A DNA stretch of 64,000 nt from Chinchilla lanigera (GCF_000276665.1 NW_004955427.1:4445152-4509151); one strand, 5' to 3'; counted from the stretch's first letter, positions 23,106-36,255 are shown. The notes: generated by a model from the letters alone, not told the origin. Numbers and translations: made by a program.

Positions 23106-26100
23106 AGACAAACAATATCAAATTGGAAGCCTGAAGAATTGGAGATACAGTAGTCGAAGGGCAACAGCAGCAAAGAACAGACCCCCTTAGGAAGAGCGAA
23201 ACTCTCCAAAACCAGCACAGTTCCTGCTTTCTCATCTTCATGCCATTCAGGCTACAAGCCTGTTCACTGCTGCGACAACCAACCAGGCTGGGTCTCCCCT
23301 CGTCAATTTTCTCGGTTGTATCTTCCACCCACAATGTGCTGTACTAACCTGCCGGGTGTTTCTTAATCCATTCAAATAACGTCATAATTAGTAATCATGC
23401 TGATACAGAAATAAAGTCAGAGCAGTTTGCGTTTCTGAGTAACTGATCTGCGGCCACCACTGCGGGCATCAATCAAAGCAGAGTAGTTCGGGCTTGGTCA
23501 TACCGATATAGGTATGTAACAGGCTTTCTGGTTTTAGGCAGTGTGAACAGACATGATAAACCTAACCTTCGGTCATCCCCGCAGTTTTGGATACTTCTAG
23601 ATTTCAATGGTGGTCTAGATTCGAGGTACAAAAAATGGCTCCTCTTACTCTATGTATCTCCTATGGTCTAAGATGCTCCTTCCTAGGTACTAGAGACTGT
23701 GGTTATCCACACCGCACATTTCTGTGTCGCAATTTAGAATCTGTAATTGCAACTTCTCCCCCACCACACAATCATCTCTGCTTCAACTAAGCACGTCATG
23801 GAGAGGACTCAGGAGAGAAGGTCCAGTGTTGGAAGCAGCTTCATTCAGTAACTAAACTGTGATGTTATTAACGACAGCAGAGAAAAAAAATCTTTGAAAA
23901 AAGTTTAGAAATGTCCAGGTCCCATAACAAATTTCCTCCCAGCACCATTACATATAAATGCAGGAAGATAGAAATTACACACGATGCAATCTATTTCTGA
24001 GAATAGTTAAAGAAATAAGGGAGTTATCTGTACAGCAGAAATGTGAAAATTTGCATGCAAAATGGTGTAGGAATTAGATGCTTATCACCATCCTTTTTCT
24101 TCTTTTTCTCTTGCTTCCTAACAATTTACTATCACAAGCTTTATTAACTGTGAGTCTTTGACTATGGAAACTTTTCTTCCATGTATTTCTTCTTGGAATA
24201 ATTTGGGTCTCTGCCTTCACTCAAAGCTTCCAAATTCCACTTGTAACCTTGACTCTCCGTAAGTCGCCAGCAGGTAAAGCTGACTGATTTCCAAATGTGT
24301 CCACAAGACAAGCCCATCGCTCCACACTCAGATTGCAGCAGCTCAGCTCTTCCCCTTCCCCCTGCCGGACCCCACCTCTCCACCTTCTCTGTATGTGACA
24401 GTGAGAGAGGAACGCGTTCTATGCTCCACATTCAAACCCAGTGAGCCATTTATGACATTCATACTGTCTACTGCAGTAGATCCACTATGACCCATATTCA
24501 GTCAATTTTAGTCTCAAAAATATCTTTGATTCTTCTGTTACTTTTTCTCCTCACACTACAGTTCAGTACAACATTACTCTATTTCAACAATCACTGTAAC
24601 TATTATTTTAATCTATTTCACGTTACCATGCTCTAAAACCTATGGCTACTGTCTATCACCTGAATTTACGTATTTGCATTAGTTATACACAACAGTATTC
24701 TCTCTAATCAGTGATACCATGTGTACTCAAAATGGGCTGAAACTTGTATTTATTCTGTGAGGTGAGATATCTTCTCTAAAATTGAGAAAATTAGCGTGTA
24801 TAAAATGATTATAAATATACCTCTTCCTGCTTTTCTCCTTTCCCATGCACATACACAACTTTATTTTTGTCGTTTCCATTAGGTAACTGTTAGTGCTACA
24901 CATCTAACTGGAAGCAGGGTTTCTTCCTGGATGTGGGACAAAGAGAAAACTCCCCACAGTCTTCATGCAGAAGATGCCTGTTACAGCTACTCTGTCTAGT
25001 CTAACAGGAATCTATATGAATTCGGTCCACACATGTGTGACGCCAATTCAGAGACTTTCAGTGAGGCCCTACATAATACTTAGCATAATGCAAAGAGCTT
25101 GAATGCCATCTTTTTGATATGAAAGATGATGAATTATTTGTATGAAATTGTAATACTTATCAACAATCCTTTGAATTCTAAGTGACTTACATAAATTATT
25201 TATCAAAAGTATATTGCACCTACTATTTCTAACCACTCCAATGAGACATTTCATGAGGCTAAAACAATTTAAAATCACAGTGTAATTTATTTTCATTAAC
25301 TCTTAGACATGCAGAATCTAATTTTTTCAGCATTGTGAAATTGCAGACATATGTTGGAAATACAATGGGTATTAGGAAAGAGAAAATTATCAAGTTTCCT
25401 TCCTTCGATCTTTGCAGTTCACATTGGCCAAGACACACAAAAGCACACATACTAGACCTGCAGTTTCCAGAATCTCAGCCACTTTGGCAAATATTTTTAT
25501 CTTCTATCTACTTTAGAATATGAGTCTATATTTAAAGGACTCACTAACACTGACCCTACTTACGGGTTTGGGACCTGGACATGCCTCCCTTGTCTTAAAC
25601 TTACATGAAGGTTTTGACTTTGATAACTGCCTTCTTCTGCTATGTGTAATCTAAGCACGCCTGACTGACTCCTTCTCCTCTAACCCTAAAATATAGTGTA
25701 TATTGAATGACTTATTACACTATCCCATATATGATAAAGAAATAATTTACTTACATTTTTGTTTTGTTTATGTTTAACATTTATTGAATTTCTCCCTCAG
25801 TAGAAGCGTAAGTTTTATTTTGATCTTTTAAAAATGTTGTTAGAAGTGAAGACTAATCATATTGCTAAGGCTTTTCACTGCAGTAAAGTGACCCTCTCTG
25901 TTCTCTGCCCATCTTAACCTTTGCTATCCTCCGAAACCACTTTCTGCCTGTCAGTTTACCAGATAACTTCGATCCACACTAACCTCTCTGCTTTGACCTC
26001 CCAAAGTCTTTTCTAGTTGAGTCATAAATGGTGACATTGGCTGATACCCAGTTTAGCACTTGTGTCAGCTCATACATTGCGGGTCTGACACTGCATCTAG

Positions 26101-28729
26101 AAGAAGAAGAATGCATAAGCAAGGTGTCAATGCTTTGTGAACAGAGCTAAGTAAATGGATAATGAAGATGCTGACCATTCAGTGTTCTCCTAAACCTACT
26201 GCACTGGAAATCCACTAGAAGACCCAATGTACATTAGATAGTGAATAAAAATATGTGTGCAGTGAGTAATCAATTAACTCATAAATATTTTGTAGCAATA
26301 TAACTGCCAAAATGTTCACATTGGAATTAGTTATCCTCTGCATGGCATAAATTAAAATATGTTATGTGTTCTGTTTCTTCATCGTGAAAAGAGAATGGGA
26401 CTGTCGACTTAGGTATAAATTTGAAATCTTGTCTTGAAAAGAGAATTGATAATGTCATACTGGATTTCTCAGTTTAAAGTAAATTCAACACCAATTCTTC
26501 CACCTGTACTCATACATAAAACCAGTAGGTACTGATTTAAAAATTTATTAAGAAATAATCCACATGCTAAGTTTTGCATTTTTTTCTGGACATGCAAATA
26601 CAGAAATATTGGATAATACAATACATATGTATATTTAATGCTGCCCTTATTCTGTAAATACTATTAGAGCTACAAAAGAGGTTTTAAATCTAATGATCTT
26701 GTTAGTAAGCCATGTTCATAATCAGGACTCATTTTGAAAATTCTGTTGCCATGGAAACATTGAATACCCCATTATTTATCAGAGGCTGATTCCAATAAAA
26801 GAAATTCACGACAAATTTACTGAAATTATTTATGAGAAGAAATTCCAGATGTCATTAATAGTAACAGGTTAGAAAAATCATTATACGAGCTTCTGGTTTG
26901 GGTTCAGATATGGAACTGCACTGAAAAGTTCAGTTGAATCTTACAGTGAGTAAGAAAATGAAAAATGTATTCCCAAGGTCTTAGGCAATTTTCTTTCCTG
27001 TGAAAAATATTCTTTGTTCTTTGCCCAAAGAAGATAATTGGTTTCGGTATTTGTTTCTCTAGAAAGGTTAAGAGCAACACTCTCTGGGAGGATAATCGTC
27101 GAGTTTCTTGATGGATGCTTTCTTTTCAGGGCAATTTTCCTGCTGTATACACACAGCCACTAACTGCTAAAGTGGGGTTAAATCCCCATTGAGAACGAAG
27201 TCTGATCATTTGCAGGCAGCTTATCAGGTTGGAGAGGCATCTCAGCCTGGAAAATCCTAGCTGCTGTAAACGTTGTCTATTTCTTAGAAATTTTTGTGAA
27301 GAACACTGTAGCTGAGATTCTCAGTAATAATAAGTGTCCAGTTTCCTCTGCACAATTGAAGACAGGGCTTTTCTTTCATGAACACTTATAAACCTGGCTG
27401 AAGAAGAATATTTCTAAGCTGCTCTTTGAAATAAGGTCTGTGAACAGTGCTTTGTCTCAAATTTATGGTCGGATATCATTCAAGAAGGTTTCCAGCAGAA
27501 CCCTTTCTGTCTTCCTCTACTTGTACTGATATAATGGCTGGGATTTTACCTAATGCAAACATTAACCACTGATGCAAATGGGTACATATATTGAAAGGGC
27601 ATAGAGTGCAAGGATTCCTGGGCATCGCTGACATTGTAGGACCATGGTACCAGCCCTAATCTACTTCCTCTCTTTCTTCTACATAAGAGGAAAACATCAA
27701 TATTTTAATTATCTACCAGTTAGGGATTTTCTTATTAAAAGATGAACATGTTTTACACTGATCTGTACTCTATAAAAGAAGTACAGATTATTCACTTCAT
27801 TATCATCCCACATAGATTTTTCTTTTTGATATTTGAAACTTATTGTCACCCACCACATATTCCTTATGTGCTTAATAATGTTTAATTGACTATCACAAAA
27901 TACTCGCACGTTCTTTTTCATGATATTTGGAGTAAAACATGTGTTGGGTCAGAGACAGAGAAACAAAGAAATGCTGAGCAAAATAGCTTGTAAAGCAGCA
28001 GTTTTTTGAAAATTCACTTGGATGAAGAAGTTATCACATTTGGAAGACCAGGATTTTTGTACAGGATCAGAAGGAGTCATATTTTCACTATTCAGCTTTA
28101 TAAAGCAAGGTAGAGTTGCTAAGGGCTAACTTTAGATAAAGACTGTCAATAGCATTAGGATGTTTACCCTATGTATACAGATCTTCACCTCTGGACATTC
28201 ACCTAACGTGGTAATAAACTTCACCAGATGATATGAGTAATGTATCGAACTGGTGTTTGCATCCAAGAAGAGGAAGATGTGAGATTATGCAGAAAATTTG
28301 TTGCTATAGTTTATTTGCTTCATTTTTAACTGAGCTGAGTTAGTTCTTACAGCAAGCAAATACACTTTCTGGTAGGAAGATACCCTTGAAAAATTTCTCT
28401 AAATATGAAAAAGGTTCAAAAATACCTGTACAGGTCTCTTCCTTTTCTTACTTCTCTCAGTACCATAATAGTTACAGGGTATTTTAAAATATTCCCCTTA
28501 AATCAATTACTTTCTCTTCAACTGATAAAGGTACCTATTTTTAGCTGTTGATATGGATGGATAAAAAGGTCACTATCTGATCTCTCATTTCTCACCAGTA
28601 ATTGTCAATATGAGACTAAATTATTCTGATGAAAAGCAGACATAGGATGCGACATTAAGAAAACACTTTTTATTGTAAATCACCGGTTGCCCGCACTATA
28701 TCATGTCATATATACTCTACCCACTTCTT
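23106..28729. other. Long repeat-poor intergenic stretch
   Basis: About 5.6 kb in which I see no SINE, LTR or LINE with confidence and no gene. Subsegments at 26700-26950 (with an RFX-type site) and 27040-27420 look like conserved non-coding DNA. The rest is plain AT-rich sequence. Confidence 0.5.
26745..26758. promoter_or_regulatory. Near-perfect RFX X-box
   Basis: 'gttgccatggaaac' differs at one position from the palindromic X-box GTTGCCATGGCAAC bound by RFX transcription factors. It lies in non-repetitive DNA next to AT-rich motifs. Whether it is occupied or regulates a gene cannot be judged from sequence. Confidence 0.5.
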
Positions 28730-28990
28730 AGGAATGTAGAGGCTGTTGGTTTAACGTAATTGTGAACCCTGACTGGTTGGAAGGCACTGAGGGGACAGGC
28801 AAAGCACACTCCTGGGTGTCTGTCAGGCACTGTGTCTTTGGCACTGTTCCCCTGCGTTGCTTCTGGATGAGACGACCTGAACATCTTTGCACACCCGTCC
28901 CCGTCCCCCACTGCGTGCCGGCCGTAGAGCCTGCGGACCACAGGTGAGCCTCAGGAGCCAGAGTAACCCTTTCCTCTTTGAATTCCAGCA
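28730..28990 (+). mobile_element. Probable degraded MaLR-type LTR
   Basis: A GC-richer block with a 'ggcactgttcccctgcgttg' pyrimidine stretch and a 'ccagagtaaccctttcctct' end, where the family has AAATAAACC. The plan resembles the LTR at 51950-52350, but divergence is high. Confidence 0.4.
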
Positions 28991-29899
28991 GTAGAGTCCT
29001 GAGTGCCCATGGCAGGAAGAGGACAGTGGCTGTTCTACACGCAGATCTACCGCTCTGCTATAACAATACCCGTCTTCAGGTAAGCCATATTTTACTTAGC
29101 ATCGGCCTCCAAGCAGAAGAGTAGCGAGGCGAAAGGAGACCGGAGGGCACAAGCACGGAAGGGCAGATTACTCTGGTGTAGTGGGCAAAGCCTCAGGGTG
29201 TGCAGGAAACGACGGTATCGCGCTGTCAGAGGCTTTCGGCAATATAGAGGGTCTAGAACATATTTCCTACCCATAAAAGGGCTCCTCTGCTTGGTCTGCT
29301 CATGAGGCGCACTGCACAGGGTGAGGTAACTGGGGGTAACTTAGAGCCTGTGAAGTATGCTAACAAACGCGAAGCACAGACCTCTGTATCTCTTGTGAGA
29401 GACTAAAAGCATTAAACCTTGCTTAAATCCTGGAAAAATGGTCCCAATAGACTTTGTCCACTCAGGATTGCCACAAACTTTCAATTTATAAATTTCACAA
29501 TGAAATTATTATACCTAATTTGTTCTAAAATGTTCAGAGGTTTTGGAAATACATATTTAGGGATAGGGTCTACATGAAGACTTTGTGACTTTAGTATTTA
29601 CAGAAGCAGACAGTGCTAATATCAATAGCAACGGCAACAACAATCTCACCGCCCAGGCACTCTAGGACCAAGGAAATTAAAACAGGGAGAAGACATTACG
29701 TTTCACAATTTAAAAGCTATGTGAAATGGGGGATAGCTATGATCAATTTGGTTGAAACTGTATATCATCCTCTGCAAATTTCTAAAGAATTTTAATTTGG
29801 AAAATATCCTTGAAGACACACTACACCTAAAAATCCTTCACTGTGTGTATATATGGGGGTGAAGGTGTGTTCAATTTACCTGATAGTAAAATCAGTTAA
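28991..29899. other. Intergenic sequence
   Basis: No gene or confident repeat seen. Confidence 0.5.
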
Positions 29900-30420
29900 T
29901 ATTAATGAGGAAGGTACAGGACTACGTCGTGGAGGAGCACCACGGCACCCTCCCCAGACCCGAGTGCGACTGTGTTTACGTACAGCAGTGCAGGCTGTGT
30001 AGAGCTGGCTTCCTGAAGTGTCCTTCCGTTTCATTAGTGAGTCCGGCGAGGCTGTGTCCGCGTCTTCATGAAAGCAGGCGGCTGATGGTGGACTAACATA
30101 GTTTATTATCAGCGGCTGTGCATGAGCGCAGACAGAGGAGCTGGGGTACCATGGGGCTAAGACGTGAGATACCGTCTCCGCTGAGGCCCGCACCACTCCA
30201 GAGGGAAATTCCTGCCCAGAACTGGCTACAGAGCAGGTTGCTTGTTAACCGCAATCCAAACCTGGCTGTTCCAGTCCCACCTGCTCATCCCGGGTCCCTG
30301 CCGGGCGTCTATTGCGTCTCTTGCGCTTTCTTCGGCCCTGCGCTGTAACTCTGGGCAGGGGATTGGAACCCACGGCAGGGCAGGGGTCCCTGATAACTGG
30401 CATCACTGCGAGGGTCTCTG
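29900..30420 (-). mobile_element. CpG-rich segment, possible antisense ERV LTR
   Basis: More than two dozen CpG dinucleotides by eye in about 500 bp, in an otherwise CpG-poor window. On the minus strand 'cgctgataataaactatg' supplies a polyadenylation-like signal followed by a CpG-bearing U5-like stretch, which would fit an ERVK-class LTR. It could also be a small CpG island. Frames on both strands here match no protein I know. Confidence 0.35.
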
Positions 30421-31311
30421 ATATACATATAAACGCATTTAGGTATCTCTTTCCTTAAATTATTGCTCTAGATATGGATCATAAGTAATTTAGGAATTTT
30501 TAAATGTCATTATTTTACTGTTTATAACTTTACTACACATTCCAAAAAGTAACAATGCAATAATTACTCAAGACTATGTAGCAGGTTAATGAGTCATAAC
30601 ATAGAGCTGTAATCATTTTATATGACTCCAAACTTCTTATTTGTTGAAGGTTTTAAAACTAAAGAATAGAGAGCCAAAATTTAGCCTGTACCCGTGCTCT
30701 TCAAACTATAGCAATGACTCAATAGTTTTAATTTAGCTGCAAAATGAAAAGAATAGTTCAGTGATTGATTTAAAGAGAATTGTGGCCATTCATCCCTGCA
30801 TGCTGAAATACTGTTTGGGTCTTTACGTCCAGCAATCAGTGGCCCTGATTTAGTGGAAACGTGTACGCTGCACTTGAAGTAAACAATGGTTTTAAAAAAG
30901 ACTTAAAAGTCAAAGCAACCTTTTAAAAGCTGAACTTGCAAACCTAAAAATATAAAGTGATGACAGCAGTATCAGAGACTGCCGAGGAACCTGAAAGGAA
31001 TGTCTGAAGTGTGAAGCCTAGTGTTTGTTTTGACAGAGAAGAGAGCTGATAATTCCTTCTCATGAATCCATTTTCTAAGCAAATCTATTTGTCTCAGAAA
31101 TGCTTCCTAATAAGCCACATTTAAAAAGGTAATGTAATGTAACAACTGGAAAGGAAGAATGTTTTAGAATTACTTGAAGATTCTTTAAAACTGTGGATTT
31201 CTCCATCTCCCTTACCATAAATATACTCTTTAAATCAATTATTGAATTTTAAAATTTATATATAGATATATGTATATATATGCATATTTATGTATACTTG
31301 TGTACTCGGGG

Positions 31312-31312
<1 letters not shown>
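30421..31312. other. Repeat-poor intergenic sequence
   Basis: No transposon signature. 30680-31090 looks like candidate conserved non-coding DNA (see findings). It ends in a short (TA)n-like run before the CA repeat. Confidence 0.5.

Positions 31313-31342
<30 letters not shown>
31313..31342. repeat. (CA)n microsatellite
   Basis: About 15 CA units flanked by (TA)-rich sequence. Confidence 0.95.
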
Positions 31343-31348
<6 letters not shown>

Positions 31349-31563
31349 ATACACACACATATACATATTTACCTAGAGATTCTCATTAAAATTATCTTGA
31401 GATTACATTTTGAGAATTACTCAGTTAATCTCTATGATTTTATAATTTGTTACATAGTGGGTAAGCCTGAAATTATACACTGAAATGGAATTGATTAATA
31501 TGAGAATGTATAAAATTTATCTATGATAAAACAACTCTGTGAAATGTCAAGATCTTAGTTGAA

Positions 31564-31721
31564 GCCGGGAGTGGTGAAGCATGTCTGTAAACCCAGCACT
31601 TGGGAGGCTGAGGCAGGAGGATTGTCATGAGTTAGGGATCAGCCTCAGCTACAAAGTGAGCTCAAGGCCAGCCTGAACATCTTAGAAAGACCCTGCATCG
31701 AAAAGACTGAAAAAAAAAAAA
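31564..31721 (+). mobile_element. 7SL-derived (B1/Alu-like) SINE with 12-bp TSD
   Basis: 'gccgggagtggtgaagcatg', 'cccagcacttgggaggctga' and 'ggcaggaggattgtcatgag', then an A-rich tail. A perfect 12-bp TSD 'atcttagttgaa' lies at 31552-31563 and 31722-31733. Confidence 0.97.
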
Positions 31722-31733
31722 ATCTTAGTTGAA

Positions 31734-32799
31734 TGTGTAGAATCTGAGATTTTCCTTGACATAAGTATTACTTTGTAACAGATTCATATAAATGGATCCT
31801 GGCAAAATACATAGTCCTCCACATCACAGAACTCCATCGCCCATTACATAGTGAGCAGTGTGAGCTTTTTGCTCATGCCCCTTGTCTTTGAGTGTGATAT
31901 GGCACAGTGCAGGTTGCTGTTACCCATGCAGGAAGCCTCAATCTCTTGTATGATCACTGCCAAAAAAGCAGTTCTAACTTTTCTCTATATGGAGATATTA
32001 TCTTTATTGTTCTGAACATCAAATAAACTTGTCATTTCTCTGAAGGGAAATACTACCTCTGTCTTTTGAGGCTGTTATTCTATGAATATTTTTGAAAAGG
32101 TAGCCTGAAAAACTACTTCCACTGCATTAGCTTACAAGAAATACACAGGCATGAAAGATTCATGGAATATTTTTTACCCAACAAACAAATTTTCATTTTT
32201 TGTTGGATAGTTTCCAAGGTATAAGAGGGATCACATGCTCCCTTCTTATTCTCAATCAGACTTCTTCATTTTTGCCTCTCTTTAGATAAATGTGAATGAT
32301 TTCAACAGCACTCCACTACGTTTCATAAATACCTGATGAGGAGTGTCCACACGATACAGTTCTAGAAGAAAAGGCAAACTATAACCCTGCAGCAGGAGCC
32401 CGGGGAGCAGTGGCCTGGGTTTCAGGTCCTATGGGATCTTGTGCATTTTGACTTTCAGTGTGTCTTCTTTCTTCGTAGAACATGTTTAGAAAGCTTAGCT
32501 TAGTGAGGTAAAGTCCTCTCTGCTTTCTTCCCCCCTAAAAGTCCCCCTCCATCAATTTTTTCTTCTCCTAGAAGAATAGAAAATCCAGTTTTTCCACAAG
32601 CATACACTCTCATTTCCTTGTGTAAATTGAAGACTGATCCAATAAACACATGACAGATGCATAGAAATTGCTTATAACTTCTCAAAAATTGGGAGGCTGA
32701 ACTTTCCCCACCTTCACATATATTTTTGTATCTAATGACTAATCCTTTAAAAATATAGAGGATGCCCACTCACGTTTATATTTTTCTAATAACACCACC
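31734..32799. other. Intergenic sequence
   Basis: No gene or confident repeat seen. Confidence 0.5.
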
Positions 32800-33145
32800 T
32801 AAATAGAAATGGAGACAGATATTTTGCACATGGGAAGGGGACAGACGGAGATGGAGCCTGGAAGGAGGGCAGAGGGTGAGAAGACGGAAACGAATTCAGG
32901 TAAGTCCTGTACATGTGCCAGCTGTCTGCAGTAAAGGCAGTCATTCCACCCTGCAAATGTGGGAAAGAGAGTAAAATGGGGGAAGGGGATCTAGAGGTAG
33001 TGGGAGGGGAGAACGGGAATAAAAACAGTTAAGGTATGTTAAGTATGTGTACCCACTCCCACAGATGAATGCAGACACTATATACTGCAAACATGTACCA
33101 CGGCTGCTACTGCTACTACTACTAGCAGTAACAGTAAAAATAAAC
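32800..33145 (+). mobile_element. L1 LINE 3' UTR and terminus
   Basis: A purine-rich 3' UTR-like stretch is followed by 'atatactgcaaacatgtacc', the same terminus as at 9400, and then a 'gctactactacta' triplet run and an A-rich end. Confidence 0.65.
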
Positions 33146-33574
33146 AACAGTTTTCTAGCACAAATATGTAAGCTTTTTGATACGTCTTCTTAAGATAACA
33201 GGTCAAATCAAAAGTTGAATTAGAAATTGCTAGGAAGCTCAAAATACTGCGGAAAATTGAATACTTCACACAACTAATACTCTTGTTAGACTTAAAAGAA
33301 TTCTCATTGTTGATACAATCTTTTCTTGGTCAGTAGGATAATTATTTGTTGGTAACTTTTCATTTCATGGACTGGATTTGAGTGACAAGTTTTAGGTTCA
33401 AAAGACACATGTTAAAAGCACTGTGTTAACTAGCACGGCATCTACAAACATGAGTGACACCAAAATGGCACAGAACCAACGTACAAAGCTGAAAGCTTCT
33501 TATGGATGAAAAAATGCTTAAATAACTATAATTCAACGTAAAAAGTGATGTCTCCTTTAAAAGTATATTCTTTT
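33146..33574. other. Intergenic AT-rich sequence
   Basis: No gene or confident repeat seen. Confidence 0.5.
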
Positions 33575-33835
33575 GCTATTGCTTTAGTAAAAACTGACAT
33601 AATTTGGAGTTTTGAAACAACATGTATTTTGCCTTAATGCTCTGGAGGTTAGAAATCCAAAATCAGTTTCCCTGGGTTAACAGAGGCCGTAAGGGGGATT
33701 CATTCTTGTCTTTTCCATCCTTGAAGGACTAAGTACACTCTCCGTCTTGTCATCTCCTCAGTAATTGTCTCGCTCTAATCTCTGGGGCCACCATCACAAC
33801 CCCCTCTCTCCTCCAGGCTCTGCTGCTTACAAACA
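33575..33835 (-). mobile_element. MLT1-type (ERVL-MaLR) LTR, antisense
   Basis: 'ttgctattgctttagtaaaa', 'atgctctggaggttagaaat' and 'ccaaaatcagtttccctggg' follow the antisense order of an MLT1 LTR. Diverged and truncated. Confidence 0.75.
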
Positions 33836-34097
33836 CCCTTTTTGTTTTTAATTTTAAAGAGAAAAAAACAAAAGCAAAATAACAACAAAGACAAAAACAT
33901 AACAACACAAAAACAATAAAAATGACACAGAATTTCAAAATAAGATGATAGGAATTAACAATAGCTGTTCTATTACATATTGTTATCTTCAGTGAAGTTG
34001 TTCAGATTACCAGATGTAAGAATGGAAATTTGAGCAAACGATTAAATATTAACTGTTCCTTTCAATAAGTCACCAGAAATTAGTAGTACAATTATAT

Positions 34098-34102
<5 letters not shown>

Positions 34103-34139
<37 letters not shown>
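34103..34139. repeat. (TG)n microsatellite
   Basis: About 18 uninterrupted TG units. Confidence 0.97.
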
Positions 34140-34141
<2 letters not shown>

Positions 34142-34467
34142 CATCCCAGTTCTTTCCTTTTAAAGAAAGATAAACATAACAATGAAGCTGAGTTACAAAA
34201 CAAGTTATTAGGACAGTTACAATAGTTGATACATTGTGTATTGTCGTCTTCCTAGTAGTTGTTCAGAGTCAAAGATATATGTATGCTGTCTTGTCCATAC
34301 AATATTTGCCAAGACTTTGTTTTTAATCAACTAAGAGCAGTTAGCTGTATAATAATCTTAACTATCTTGTATATGCATATATTGTTCCTTTTCGTTTTTT
34401 TTTTTTTTTTCATTTCCCCTTTGCGTATCACAGTTTTTCCTTTCTTTTGATCAGTTTCTGGCTTTTA

Positions 34468-34640
34468 TAGGTAAATGGATGCAACTCCAGAGCATACTCA
34501 TAAGTGAAATAACTCAGACCCACATGTGTAAACGTTGTATATCTCACTAGTGTGAAAAAATGAACAAGTAAATAAGATGTGAAGCATACAATAGTTATTG
34601 CAAATTGGGATGAAACTGAAGCAAATATTCTCTTAATTGG
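34468..34640 (+). mobile_element. L1 LINE ORF2 C-terminus and 3' UTR
   Basis: 'gtaaatggatgcaactccag' and 'catactcataagtgaaataa' encode the WMQLQ...LISEIT motif near the very end of L1 ORF2, followed by 3' UTR-like sequence. Confidence 0.75.
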
Positions 34641-36102
34641 ACCTTTGAGGTTGTGTTGGGATCACATTATCAACCCAGAATACTCTGAAATTCATATCTC
34701 AAGTTCCTTAATTTAATTGCATCACCCAAATCTCTGTCACGTGAGCCACTGTTTGAGGGGATTAGTACACAGATTTACTTGGTGTATCATTATTTCACCT
34801 AAAAAAGACAGGCATATATATTTGTGGTCATTAAGAATAAAAATCTCATAATTTTGATTAGATACATGTTGATTCAATAAGTGATAAAATCTTATTAATC
34901 TTATTATAATATAAGCAAAGTTTAAAAGTACTATTTAAATTTAGCTATGTCAGGAGAGAGAGAGAAGACAGAACCTCTGTATCTTCATATTCTCTATGAA
35001 AGTGAACTGCTAGTCCAACTAAAACAAAATAAACTCTTTGAAAATCTTGTAATACTCCAGTGAAAAACGTTAATGAAACATTTGTTCACCTTAAAGTATT
35101 CCAATATAATGGCTTCTGAACTTGCTTGCTGTGTATGGATTTCTTTGCCTGTTTACTAATATTCTGTTCATTAATTCAGCATCCTAATCTTAAATGTGAT
35201 GACTACATCCCAATCTAAAACTTAATAATAATTTTAAAGAGAGAAAGAAGCAGGTGAGCCGCCTATCAAAATATGGTGATGTTTTGACACTACTGTCTAC
35301 TCTGAAGTCAAAGATTAAAAAGGGCATACCCTTGAAGCTTCACTCTGATGTCACAGTGTGACTTGAATGAATATTCATGCTGTGTAGTGCTAGAGTGCTG
35401 TCGTGGACTGATCAGTTATGAAGCAATGACAACATGATGTTGTTTTGATATTCCCTGTGTTATTATTCCAACGACTGCTCTGAAGTAGACTTGAGCATCA
35501 AACTCTCTCACCTAAGGTAGATTTATTATTTTAATAGCATTTAAAAATAACGTGTAATTTATTTTTCAAGTTCCAGGAAAAATGTAGGAAAGTTCTTACA
35601 AACAAGCAGGTATGTCTTTGGGGTTTAAGAACTTAGTATTAACTTATGCTCCAAGCAAAGGTAGAGTAATGTAAATGAAACATACCTTTCAACCTGGTAC
35701 AGACAGAAAAGGGACAAAATATGTACAACAATTGTTGAATGACATCAGTCAGTCAAGAACAGTTATCTATCTGTAACATAAAAAACCCATGGGATTACCA
35801 CAATGGATCAGCGTCTCAGTGTTAAAGCTAAAATATCTGAGGATATCAAAATATATAAAAGGAGATTAATAGCAGAAAAAAATTATAGAATTAATGAATT
35901 TGGATTCACATAAAAATAATTTTTCAAAGGTGCATGGTATAAAAGAAAATCATAATGAACAGAATATCAGTTAATATAAAATGTTAAACAGCATAATGTA
36001 CATGTGATCATAATTCTCAAAGTTAATAAGGTCAGGGGTCACAAAATATTAAAGAACTAATGACTTAAATTTTTCTAAATTTAATAAAAATCATAAGGTA
36101 GA
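34641..36102. other. Intergenic AT-rich sequence
   Basis: No gene. 35270-35500 is repeat-poor with a more complex base pattern. 35795-36090 weakly resembles the L1 ORF2 3' region in plus orientation, too diverged to call. Confidence 0.45.
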
Positions 36103-36121
36103 AGAATCTTTATGTGTTTCA

Positions 36122-36236
36122 GGGGCTGGGGATTTAGCTCAGCCGCAAAAGCGCCTGCCTGGCAAGCGCAAGGTCGTGAGTTCGGTTCCCGGTACCGAAG
36201 AAAAACCAAAAAAACAAAAACAAACAAACAAAAAAA
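36122..36236 (+). mobile_element. Young ID SINE with 19-bp TSD
   Basis: A clean A box ('ggggatttagctcag'), 'gcctgcctggcaagcgcaag' and B box ('gagttcggttcccggtacc'), then an A-rich tail with 'caaacaaaca'. TSD of 19 bp with one mismatch at 36103-36121 and 36237-36255. With its inverted relative at 38551-38662 it is the least diverged ID copy here. Confidence 0.98.
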
Positions 36237-36255
36237 AGAATCTTGATGTGTTTCA

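Noticed and set aside
29876..30196. 106-codon minus-strand frame in the CpG-rich segment
   Set aside because: Long frames are expected by chance in GC-richer DNA because stop codons are rarer, and frames are also open on the plus strand. No family recognised.
36122..36195. Possible tRNA gene
   Set aside because: A and B boxes are tRNA-like, but the acceptor stem does not pair and the copy has an A tail and a 19-bp TSD, so it is an ID SINE.
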